Shown here: positions 1 through 9,014 of the stretch, in pieces
Layout: each line of letters begins with the position of its first letter
Numbering within the stretch: position 1 is the first letter of the stretch
Assembly: GCF_023091745.1 (NCBI RefSeq)
Contig: NC_068925.1
Span: 1,612,001 to 1,676,000, forward strand
Source: Budorcas taxicolor
Taxonomy: Eukaryota > Chordata > Mammalia > Artiodactyla > Bovidae
Direction: 5' to 3'
DNA length: 64,000 bases
The notes under the pieces: model-generated
Databases searched by the model: none
Told to the model about the DNA's origin: nothing
Seen by the model: the letters and a program-made list of their open reading frames with translations, nothing else
Made by a program: the position numbers and the translations under genes

Positions 1-876
1 CTGGAGTTCCTCTCGCCAATCCTGTTGAGAGGGCCTCCTCTTGAGATGCGACGGGAACGCCGGGAACTCTTTCCCGACGAAGCAGGGAAAGGATCCCTCA
101 TCTCGAGCTACGAGGCGGAAACGGGGCTCCTCTGGATGTGGGAGGGACCCTCGTGATTCCTCTCGAGTGGAGACGGCTAGGTCGGGGATCTTCTTGATTT
201 GCACCGAGGGTGTGAAGGACCCTTTCGAAGTTCCAGTGGTGAGGTGTGATCAGCCTCGAGACGCCTCAGTGGAAATGGGCCTCATCTCGCCTGGAGGGGA
301 GAACCTCCTGGATTTTCTCGAGTTGCGGCAGGTCTTCTCGAGTTACGACGGGGACCTCAGGGACCCGCTCTGGTGGCCTCAGGAAAGGCCAGTCCCCATG
401 CGAGTTGCTAGGAGACCTCTCGGGATTCCTCTCCCATCCATGCCGGGGCCTCTGTCCTTGTGTGGAGTCGGGGCCGGAACCTGAGGATTCCTCTCCAGTG
501 TTGCCATGGATCTTGGGGTGCTTCTGAGTCTCCCCAGGGGAGTCAGGCCTCGTCTCGAGTGGGGGCATGCACGTGCGCTTTCCTCCCGAGCTGCAGCAGT
601 AGTGTCACGCTTCCTGTCACCTGGATCAAGGGATTTGTGGCTTTCCCTCAAGGCTGTCCCTCGAGGCTTTCCCACGAGGCTTTCCCACAGGGCTGTGCCA
701 CGTGCCACCTTGGTGTGAGTCGATCCTCGGCATGAAAGACGAGCCGGTGAAGGGAAAAGAGGTTCCTCTGGAATGGACTGAGACATCTGGGGGACTCTTG
801 GAATGGTGGCACGACCCTGGAGTTCCTCTCGCCGTTCCTGTTGAGAGGGCCTCCTCTTGAGATGCGACGGGAACGC

Positions 877-892
877 CGGGAACTCTTTCCCG
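877..892. other. Perfect 6-bp hairpin (shown in u2)
   Basis: CGGGAA (877-882) pairs with TTCCCG (887-892) across a CTCT loop. It is present in most monomers. Variants such as TTTCACGACG (u10, u29, u41) and TTTCCAGACG (u17) break it. It would fold on either strand of a satellite transcript, but nothing shows that it is used. Confidence 0.45.
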
Positions 893-925
893 ACGAAGCA
901 GGGAAAGGATCCCTCATCTCGAGCT

Positions 926-942
926 ACGAGGCGGAAACGGGG
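926..942 (+). other. Partial CENP-B-box-like sequence (shown in u2)
   Basis: Aligned to the CENP-B box core NTTCGNNNNANNCGGGN, this stretch fits the right half fully (GGAAACGGG, including the required A and CGGG) and the G of TTCG. It fails at the three bases TTC, where it reads CGA. That is six of nine core positions. It recurs in most monomers; GGCGGACACGG units (u5, u49, u56, u58, u67, u71) keep A and CGGG, while units with GAAACGGAG or GAAACAGGG damage the CGGG. Functional binding is doubtful. Confidence 0.25.
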
Positions 943-1189
943 CTCCTCTGGATGTGGGCGGGACCCTCGTGATTCCTCTCGAGTGGAGAAGGCTATGTCG
1001 GGGAACTTCTTGATTTGCACCAAGGGTGTGAAGGACCCTTTCGAAGTTCCAGAGGTGAGGTGTGATCAGCCTCGAGACGCCTCAGCGGAAATGGGCCTCA
1101 TCTCGCCTGGAGGGGAGAACCTCCTGGATTTTCTCGAGTTGCGGCAGGTCTTCTCGAGTTACGACGGGGACCTCAGGGACCCGCTCTGG

Positions 1190-1207
1190 TGGCCTCAGGA
1201 AAGGCCA
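1190..1207. other. 6-bp inverted repeat TGGCCT/AGGCCA (shown in u2)
   Basis: TGGCCT (1190-1195) and AGGCCA (1202-1207) flank a six-base loop, CAGGAA. It is kept in nearly every monomer; u9 and u13 read GTGCCCTC instead, and u54 reads CAGGATAGG in the loop and right arm. A similar compact palindrome, CTCCCCAGGGGAG, lies further on (for example 2162-2174 in u3). These are structural sequence features with no demonstrated role. Confidence 0.45.
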
Positions 1208-1385
1208 GTCCCCATGCGAGTTGCTAGGGGACCTCTCGGGATTCCTCTCCCGTCCATGCCGGGGCCTCAGTCCTTGTGTGGAGTCGGGGCCGGAAACTGA
1301 GGATTCCTATCCAGTGTTGCCATGGATCTTGGGGTGCTTCTGAGTCTCACCAGGGGAGTCAGGCCTCGTCTCGAGTTGGGGCATG

Positions 1386-1520
1386 CACGTGCGCTTTCCT
1401 CCCGAGCTGCAGCAGTAGTGTCACGCTTCCTGTCACGTGGTTCAAGGGATCTGTGGCTTTCCCTCGAGGCTGTCCCTCGAGGCTTTCCCACGAGGCTTTC
1501 CCACAGGGCTGTGCCACGTG
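1386..1520. other. Three CACGTG palindromes within 135 bp (shown in u2)
   Basis: CACGTG occurs at 1386-1391, 1434-1439 and 1515-1520, and the trio is kept in most monomers. Some units lose one site: CACTTGG in u60, u64 and u67; CACGAGG in u17; CACATGG in u29; GCACGTTCGC alters the first site's right flank in u17, u29, u39 and u44 and breaks CACGTG. Units u11, u27, u35, u37, u42 and u52 gain a fourth site in GGGACCCACGTGATTCC. CACGTG is the core E-box bound by bHLH-zipper proteins, but it contains CpG and binding is usually blocked by methylation. Function here is unproven. Confidence 0.4.
1452..1516. repeat. Five-copy 13-bp internal tandem repeat (shown in u2)
   Basis: Five consecutive 13-mers lie end to end: TGTGGCTTTCCCT (1452-1464), CGAGGCTGTCCCT (1465-1477), CGAGGCTTTCCCA (1478-1490), CGAGGCTTTCCCA (1491-1503) and CAGGGCTGTGCCA (1504-1516). 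Copies three and four are identical. The same block sits at the equivalent place in every monomer. A one-base loss inside it (GGCTTTCCACAGG near 45550, u56) explains one 815-bp interval. It probably arose by slippage inside the ancestral monomer before the array amplified. Confidence 0.85.
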
Positions 1521-4500
1521 CCACCTTGGTGTGAGTCGATCCTCGGCGTGAAAGACGAGCCGGTGAAGGGAAAAGAGGTTCCTCTGGAATGGACTGAGGC
1601 ATCTGGGGGACTCTTGGAATGGTGGCACGACCCTGGAGTTCCTCTCGCCGTTCCTGTTGAGAGGGACTCCTCTTGAGATGCGACGGGAATGCCGGGAACT
1701 CTTTCCCGACGAAGCAGGGAAAGGATCCCTCATCTCTAGCTACGAGGCGGAAACGGGGCTCCTCTGGATGTGGGCGGGACCCTCGTGATTCCTCTCGAGT
1801 GGAGACGGGTATATCGGGGAACTTCTTGATTTGCACCAAGGGTGTGAAGGACCCTTTCGAAGTTCCAGAGGTGAGGTGTGATCAGCCTGGAGACGCCTCA
1901 GCGGAAATGGGCCTCATCTCGCCTGGAGGGGAGAACCTCCTGGATTTTCTCGAGTTGCGGCAGGTCTTCTCGAGTTACGACGGGGACCTCAGGGACCCGC
2001 TCTGGTGGCCTCAGGAAAGGCCAGTCCCCATGCGAGTTGCTAGGGGACCTCTCGGGATTCCTCTCCCGTCCATGCCGGGGCCTCAGTCCTTGTGTGGAGT
2101 CGGGGCCGGAAACTGAGGTTTCCTCTCCAGTGTTGCCATGGATCTTGGGGTGCTTCTGAGTCTCCCCAGGGGAGTCAGGCCTCGTCTCGAGTGGGGGCAT
2201 GCACGTGCGCTTTCCTCCCGAGCTGCAGCAGTAGTGTCACGCTTCCTGTCACGTGGATCAAGGGATCTGTGGCTTTCCCTCGAGGCTGTCCCTAGAGGCT
2301 TTCCCACGAGGCTTTCCCACAGGGCTGTGCCACGTGCCACCTTGGTGTGAGTCGATCCTCGGCGTGAAAGACGAACCGGTGAAGGGAAACGAGGTTCCTC
2401 TGGAATGGACTGAGACATCTGGGGGACTCTTGGAATGGTGGCACGACCCTGGAGTTCCTCTCGCCGTTCCTGTTGAGAGGGCCTCCTCTTGAGATGCGAC
2501 GGGAACGCCGGGAACTCTTTCCCGACGAAGCAGGGAAAGGATCACTCATCTCGAGCTACGAGGCGGAAACGGGGCTCCTCTGGATGTGGGAGGGACCCTC
2601 GTGATTCCTCTCGAGTGGAGACGGCTAGGTCGGGGATCTTCTAGATTTGCACCGAGGGTGTGAAGGACCCTTTCGAAGTTCCAGTGGTGAGGTGTGATCA
2701 GCCTCGAGACGCCTCAGCGGAAATGGGCCTCATCTCGCCTGGAGGGGAGAACCTCCTGGATTTTCTCGAGTTGCGGCAGGTCTTCTCGAGTTACGACGGG
2801 GACCTCAGGGACCCGCTCTGGTGCCCTCAGGAAAGGCCAGTCCCCATGCGAGTTGCTAGGGGACCTCTCGGGATTCCTCTCCCGTCCATGCCGGGGCCTC
2901 AGTCCTTGTGTGGAGTCGGGGCCGGAACCTGAGGATTCCTCTCCAGTGTTGCCATGGATCTTGGGGTGCTTCTGAGTCTCCCCAGGGGAGTCAGGCCTCG
3001 TCTCGAGTGGGGGCATGCACGTGCGCTTTCCTCCCGAGCTGCAGCAGTAGTGTCACGCTTCCTGTCACGTGGATCAAGGGATCTGTGGGTTTCCCTCGAG
3101 GCTGTCCCTCGAGGCTTTCCCACGAGGCTTTCCCACAGGGCTGTGCCACGTGCCACCTTGGTGTGAGTCGATCCTCGGCGTGAAAGACGAACCGGTGAAG
3201 GGAAACGAGGTTCCTCTGGAATGGACTGAGACATCTGGGGGACTCTTGGAATGGTGGCACGACCCTGGAGTTCCTCTCGCCGTTCCTGTTGAGAGGGCCT
3301 CCTCTTGAGATGCGACGGGAACGCCGGGAACTCTTTCCCGATGAAGCAGGGAAAGGATCCCTCATCTCGAGCTACGAGGCGGACACGGGGCTCCTCTGGA
3401 TGTGGGAGGGACCCTCGTGATTCCTCTCGAGTGGAGACGGGTATGTCGGGGAACTTCTTGATTTGCACCAAGGGTGTGAAGGACCCTTTCGAAGTTCCAG
3501 AGGTGAGGTGTGATCAGCCTTGAGACGCCTCAGCGGAAATGAGCCTCATCTCGCCTGGAGCGGAGAACCTCCTGGATTTTCTCGAGTTGCGGCAGGTCTT
3601 CTCGAGTTACGACGGGGACCTCCGGGACCCGCTCTGGTGGCCTCAGGAAAGGCCAGTCCCCATGCGAGTTGCTAGGGGACCTCTCGGGATTCCTCTCCCG
3701 TCCATGCCGGAGCCTCAGTCCTTGTGTGGAGTCGGATTCGGAACCTGAGGATTCCTCTCCAGTGTTGCCATGGATCTTGGGGTGCTTCTGAGTCTCCCCA
3801 GGGGAGTCAGGCCTCGTCTCGAGTGGGGGCATGCACGTGCGCTTTGCTCCCGAGCTGCAGCAGTAGTGTCACGCTTCCTGTCACGTGGATCAAGGGATCT
3901 GTGGCTTTCCCTCGAGGCTGTCCCTCGAGGCTTTCCCACGAGGCTTTCCCACAGGGCTGTGCCACGTGCCACCTTGGTGTGAGTCGATCCTCGGCGTGAA
4001 AGACGAGCCGGTGAAGGGAAAAGAGGTTCCTCTGGAATGGACTGAGACATCTGGGGGACTCTTGGAATGGTGGCACGACCCTGGAGTTCCTCTCGCCGTT
4101 CCTGTAGAGAGGGCCTCCTCTTGAGATGCGACGGGAACGCCGGGAACTCTTTCCCGACGAAGCAGGGAAAGGATCCCTCATCTCGAGCTACGAGGCGGAA
4201 ACGGGGCTCCTCTGGATGTGGGCGGGACCCTCGTGATTCCTCTCGAGTGGAGACGGGTATGTCGGGGAACTTCTTGATTTGCACCAAGGGTGTGAAGGAC
4301 CCTTTTGAAGTTCCAGAGGTGAGGTGTGATCAGCCTGGAGACGCCTCAGCGGAAATGGACCTCATCTCGCCTGGAGGGGAGAACCTCCTGGATTTTCTCG
4401 AGTTGCGGCAGGTCTTCTCGAGTTACGACGGGGACCTCACGGACCCGCTCTGGTGGCCTCAGGAAAGGCCAGTCCCCATGCGAGTTGCTAGGGGACCTCT

Positions 4501-5752
4501 CGGGATTCCTCTCCCGTCCATGCCGGGGCCTCAGTCCTTGTGTGGAGTCGGAGTCGGAACCTGAGGATTCCTCTCCAGTGTTGCCATGGATCTTGGGGTG
4601 CTTCTGAGTCTCCCCAGGGGAGTCAGGCATCGTCTCGAGTGGGGGCATGCACGTGCGCTTTCCTCCCGAGCTGCAGCAGTAGTGTCACGCTTCCTGTCAC
4701 GTGGATCAAGGGATCTGTGGCTTTCCCTCGAGGCTGTCCCTCGAGGCTTTCCCACGAGGCTTTCCCACAGGGCTGTGCCACGTGCCACCTTGGTGTGAGT
4801 CGATCCTCGGCGTGAAAGACGAGCCGGTGAAGGGAAAAGAGGTTCCTCTGGAATGGACTGAGACATCTGGGGGACTCTTGGAATGGTGGCACGACCCTGG
4901 AGTTCCTCTCGCCGTTCCTGTTGAGAGGGCCTCCTCTTGAGATGCGACGGGAACGCCGGGAACTCTTTCCCGACGAAGCAGGGAAAGGATCCCTCATCTC
5001 GAGCTGCGAGGCGGAAACGGGGCTCCTCTGGATGTGGGAGGGACCCTCGTGATTCCTCTCGAGTGGAGACGGGTATGTCGGGGAACTTCTTGATTTGCAC
5101 CAAGGGTGTGAAGGACCCTTTTGAAGTTCCAGAGGTGAGGTGTGATCAGCCTGGAGACGCCTCAGCGGAAATGGACCTCATCTCGCCTGGAGGGGAGAAC
5201 CTCCTGGATTTTCTCGAGTTGCGGCAGGTCTTCTCGAGTTACTACGGGGACCTCAGGGACCCGCTCTAGTGGCCTCAGGAAAGGCCAGTCCCCATGCGAG
5301 TTGCTAGGGGACCTCTCGGGATTCCTCTCCCGTCCATGCCGGGGCCTCAGTCCTTGTGTGGAGTCGGGGCCGGAACCTGAGGATTCCTCTCCAGTGTTGC
5401 CATGGATCTTGGGGTGCTTCTGAGTCTCCCCAGGGGAGTCAGGCCTCGTCTCGAGTGGGGGCATGCACGTGCGCTTTCCTCCCGAGCTGCAGCAGTAGTT
5501 TCACGCTTCCTGTCACGTGGATCAAGGGATCTGTGGCTTTCCCTCGAGGCTGTCCCTCGAGGCTTTCCCACGAGGCTTTCCCACAGGGCTGTGCCACGCG
5601 CCACCGTGGTGTGAGTCGATCCTCAGCGTGAAAGACGAGCCGGTGAAGGGAAAAGAGGTTCCTCTGGAATGGACTGAGACATCTGGGGGACTCTTGGAAT
5701 GGTGGCACGACCCTGGAGTTCCTCTCGCCGTTCCTGTTGAGAGGGCCTCCTC

Positions 5753-8700
5753 TTGAGATGCGACGGGAAAGCCGGGAACTCTTTCCCGACGAAGCAGGGA
5801 AAGGATCCCTCATCTCGAGCTACGAGGCGGAAACGGGGCTCCTCTGGATGTGGGCGGGACCCTCGTGATTCCTCTCGAGTGGAGACGGCTAGGTCGGGGA
5901 ACTTCTTGATGTGCACCAAGGGTGTGAAGGACCCTTTCGAAGTTCAGAGGTGAGGTGTGATCAGCCTCGAGACGCCTCAGCGGAAATGGGCCTCATCTCG
6001 CCTGGAGGGGAGAACCTCCTGGATTTTCTCGAGTTGCGGCAGGTCTTCTCGAGTTACGACGGGGACCTCAGGGACCCGCTCTGGTGGCCTCAGGAAAGGC
6101 CAGTCCCCATGCGAGTTGCTAGGGGACCTCTCGGGATACCTCTCCCGTCCATGCCGGGGCCTCAGTCCTTGTGTGGAGTCGGGGCCGGAACCTGAGGATT
6201 CCTCTCCAGTGTTGCCATGGATCTTGGGGTGCTTCTGAGTCTCCCCAGGGGAGTCAGGCCTCGTCTCGAGTGGGGGCATGCACGTGCGCTTTCCTCCCGA
6301 GCTGCAGCAGTAGTGTCACGCTTCCTGTCACGTGGATCAAGGGATCTGTGGCTTTCCCTCGAGGCTGTCCCTCGAGGCTTTCCCACGAGGCTTTCCCACA
6401 GGGCTGTGCCACGTGCCACCTTGGTGTGAGTCGATCCTCGGCGTGAAAGACGAGCCGGTGAAGGGAAAAGAGGTTCCTCTGGAATGGACTGAGACATCTG
6501 GGGGACTCTTGGAATGGTGGCACGACCCTGGAGTTCCTCTCGCCGTTCCTGTTGAGAGGGCCTCCTCTTGAGATGCGACGGGAACGCCGGGAACTCTTTC
6601 CCGACGAAGCAGGGAAAGGATCCCTCATCTCGAGCTACGAGGCGGAAACGGGGCTCCTCTGGATGTGGGCGGGACCCTCGTGATTCCTCTCGAGTGGAGA
6701 CGGGAATGTCGGGGAACTTCTTGATTTGCACCAAGGGTGTGAAGGACCCTTTCGAAGTTCCAGAGGTGAGGTGTGATCAGCCTCGAGACGCCTCAGCGGA
6801 AATGGGCCTCATCTCGCCTGGAGGGGAGAACCTCCTGGATTTTCTCGAGTTGCGGCAGGTCTTCTCGAGTTACGACGGGGACCTCAGGGACCCGCTCTGG
6901 TGCCCTCAGGAAAGGCCAGTCCCCATGCGAGTTGCTAGGGGACCTCTCGGGATTCCTCTCCCGTCCATGCCGGGGCCTCAGTCCTTGTGTGGAGTCGGGG
7001 CCGGAACCTGAGGATTCCTCTCCAGTGTTGCCATGGATCTTGGGGTGCTTCTGAGTCTCCCCAGGGGAGTCAGGCCTCGTCTCGAGTGGGGGCATGCACG
7101 TGCGCTTTCCTCCCGAGCTGCAGCAGTAGTGTCACGCTTCCTGTCACGTGTTTCAAGGGATCTGTGGCTTTCCCTCGAGGCTGTCCCTCGAGGCTTTCCC
7201 ACGAGGCTTTCCCACAGGGCTGTGCCACGTGCCACCTTGGTGTGAGTCGATCCTCGGCGTGAAAGTCGAGCCGGTGAAGGGAAAAGAGGTTCCTCTGGAA
7301 TGGACTGAGACATCTGGGGGACTCTTGGAATGGTGGCACGACCCTGGAGTTCCTCTCGCCGTTCCTGTTGAGAGGGCCTCCTCTTGAGATGCGACGGGAA
7401 CGCCGGGAACTCTTTCACGACGAAGCAGGGAAAGGATCCCTCATCTCGAGCTACGAGGCGGAAACGGGACTCCTCTGGATGTGGGCGGGACCCTCGTGAT
7501 TCCTCTCGAGTGGAGACGGGTATGTCGGGGAACTTCTTGATTTGCACCAAGGGTGTGAAGGACCCTTTCGAAGTTCAGAGGTGAGGTGTGATCAGCCTCG
7601 AGACGCCTCAGCGGAAATGGGCCTCATCTCGCCTGGAGGGGAGAACCTCCTGGATTTTCTCGAGTTGCGGCAGGTCTTCTCGAGTTACGACGGGGACCTC
7701 AGGGACCCGCTCTGGTGGCCTCAGGAAAGGCCAGTCCCCATGCGAGTTGCTAGGGGACCTCTCGGGATTCCTCTCCCGTCCATGCCGGGGCCTCAGTCCT
7801 TGTGTGGAGTCGGGGCCGGAACCTGAGGATTCCTCTCCAGTGTTGCCATGGATCTTGGGGTGCTTCTGAGTCTCCCCAGGGGAGTCAGGCCTCGTCTCGA
7901 GTGGGGGCATGCACGTGCACTTTCCTCCCGAGCTGCAGCAGTAGTGTCACGCTTCCTGTCACGTGGATCAAGGGATCTGTGGCTTTCCCTCGAGGCTGTC
8001 CCTCGAGGCTTTCCCACGAGGCTTTCCCACAGGGCTGTGCCACGTGCCACCTTGGTGTGAGTCGATCCTCGGCGTGAAAGACGAGCCGGTGAAGGGAAAA
8101 GAGGTTCCTCTGGAATGGACTGAGACATCTGGGGGACTCTTGGAATGGTGGTACGACCCTGGAGTTCCTCTCGCCGTTCCTGTTGAGAGGGCCTCCTCTT
8201 GAGATGCGACGGGAACGACGGGAACTCTTTCCCGTCGAAGCAGTGAAAGGATCCCTCATCTCGAGCTACGAGGCGGAAACGGGGCTCCTCTGGATGTGGG
8301 CGGGACCCACGTGATTCCTCTCGAGTGGAGACGGGTATGTCGGGGAACTTCTTGATTTGCACCAAGGGTGTGAAGGACCCTTTCGAAGTTCCAGAGGTGA
8401 GGTGTGATCAGCCTCGAGACGCCTCAGTGGAAATGGGCCTCATCTCGCCTGGAGGGGAGAACCTCCTGGATTTTCTCGAGTTGCTTCAGGTCTTCTCGAG
8501 TTACGACGGGGACCACAGGCACCCGCTCTGCTGGCCTCAGGAAAGGCCAGTCCCCATGCGAGTTGCTAGGGGACCTCTCGGGATTCCTCTCCCGTCCATG
8601 CAGGGGCCTCAGTCCTTGTGTGGAGTCGGGGCCGGAACCTGAGGATTCCTCTCCAGTGTTGCCATGGATCTTGGGGTGCTTCTGAGTCTCCCCAGGGGAG

Positions 8701-9014
8701 TCAGGCCTCGTCTCGAGTGGGGGCATGCACGTGCGCTTTCCTCCCGAGCTGCAGCAGTAGTGTCACGCTTCCTGTCACGTGGATCAAGGGATCTGTGGCT
8801 TTCCCTCGAGGCTGTCCCTCGAGGCTTTCCCACGAGGCTTTCCCACAGGGCTGTGCCACGTGCCACCTTGGTGTGAGTCGATCCTCGGCGTGAAAGACGA
8901 GCCGGTGAAGGGAAAAGAGGTTCCTCTGGAATGGACTGAGACATCTGGGGGACTCTTGGAATGGTGGCACGACCCTGGAGTTCCTCTCGCCGTTCCTGTT
9001 GAGAGGGCCTCCTC
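5753..9014. repeat. Tetramer HOR copy 1, monomers u8-u11
   Basis: Starts are 5753, 6568, 7384 and 8199. u8 and u10 lack one C in GAAGTTCAGAGG and so are 815 bp; u9 and u11 are 816 bp. u8 has GGGAAAGCC. u9 has GGTGCCCTC and, near its end, CACGTGTTTCAAG and AAAGTCGAGCC. u10 has TTTCACGACG and ACGGGACTCC. u11 has GGGAACGACG, CCCGTCGAAG, GACCACAGG, CTGCTGGCC and ATGCAGGGG. The stretch 5626-8151 recurs 3262 bp downstream at 8888-11413, with only a few differences seen (for example at 7327 and in u10 against u14). Confidence 0.8.

Larger units (their letters stand above)
918..1481. repeat. CTCGAG ladder with 31-bp phasing (shown in u2)
   Basis: Intervals between successive CTCGAG sites at 918, 978, 1071, 1133, 1153, 1370, 1463 and 1476 are 60, 93, 62, 20, 217, 93 and 13 bp. 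Of these, 93, 62, 217 and 93 are exact multiples of 31 (3, 2, 7 and 3), and 60 is 62 minus 2. The bovine 1.715 satellite is known to be built from 31-bp subrepeats, so this looks like the same ancient subrepeat, now too diverged to align easily. The 13-bp interval belongs to the younger 13-mer block. Confidence 0.65.
857..1672. repeat. Representative 816-bp monomer (u2)
   Basis: This complete monomer serves as the coordinate reference for internal features. It holds eight CTCGAG sites (918, 978, 1071, 1133, 1153, 1370, 1463, 1476), one GGATCC (907-912), one CTGCAG in the GAGCTGCAGCAG stretch near 1405, one TGATCA near 1064, one TTCGAA near 1040, one GCATGC (1381-1386) and three CACGTG. I counted about 50 CpG dinucleotides by hand, about 6 per 100 bp, far above bulk mammalian DNA. 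It departs from the common sequence at several positions, including GAGAAGGCTATG near 986 where most units have GAGACGGCTAGG or GAGACGGGTATG, and CTCACCAGG near 1346 where most have CTCCCCAGG. The start is a bookkeeping choice; a tandem repeat has no natural beginning. Confidence 0.9.
1..5752. repeat. Left-flank domain, monomers u1-u7
   Basis: Monomers start at 41, 857, 1673, 2489, 3305, 4121 and 4937, after a 40-bp tail of the preceding unit. u1 and u4 carry the A-type haplotype (GGGATCTTCT, CACCGAGGG, CCAGTGGTG), and u5 carries GCGGACACGG with CTGGAGCGGAG. Both haplotypes return only after 38 kb. u3 and u4 carry GACGAACCGG and GGGAAACGAGG, also right-flank variants. u6 and u7 lose TTCGAA (CTTTTGAAG). 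u4 has lost the otherwise regular GGATCC through a change at 2544. The last sequence typical of this domain is the end of u7, with CACGCGCCACCGTGG near 5597. Confidence 0.8.

Noticed and set aside
877..892. Hairpins as transcription terminators or a structured RNA gene
   Set aside because: The stems are only 6 bp, have no following T-run and are repeated in each monomer without compensating changes that I could see.
926..942. Functional CENP-B box
   Set aside because: Three of nine core positions are wrong (CGA for TTC). A second candidate, the reverse complement of the CCCGACGAAG region, has TTCG but lacks the required A and CGGG spacing.
857..1672. Bovine 1.715 satellite (cattle)
   Set aside because: That satellite has a unit of about 1.4 kb, while this array is 815-816 bp throughout; only the 31-bp sub-step looks shared.
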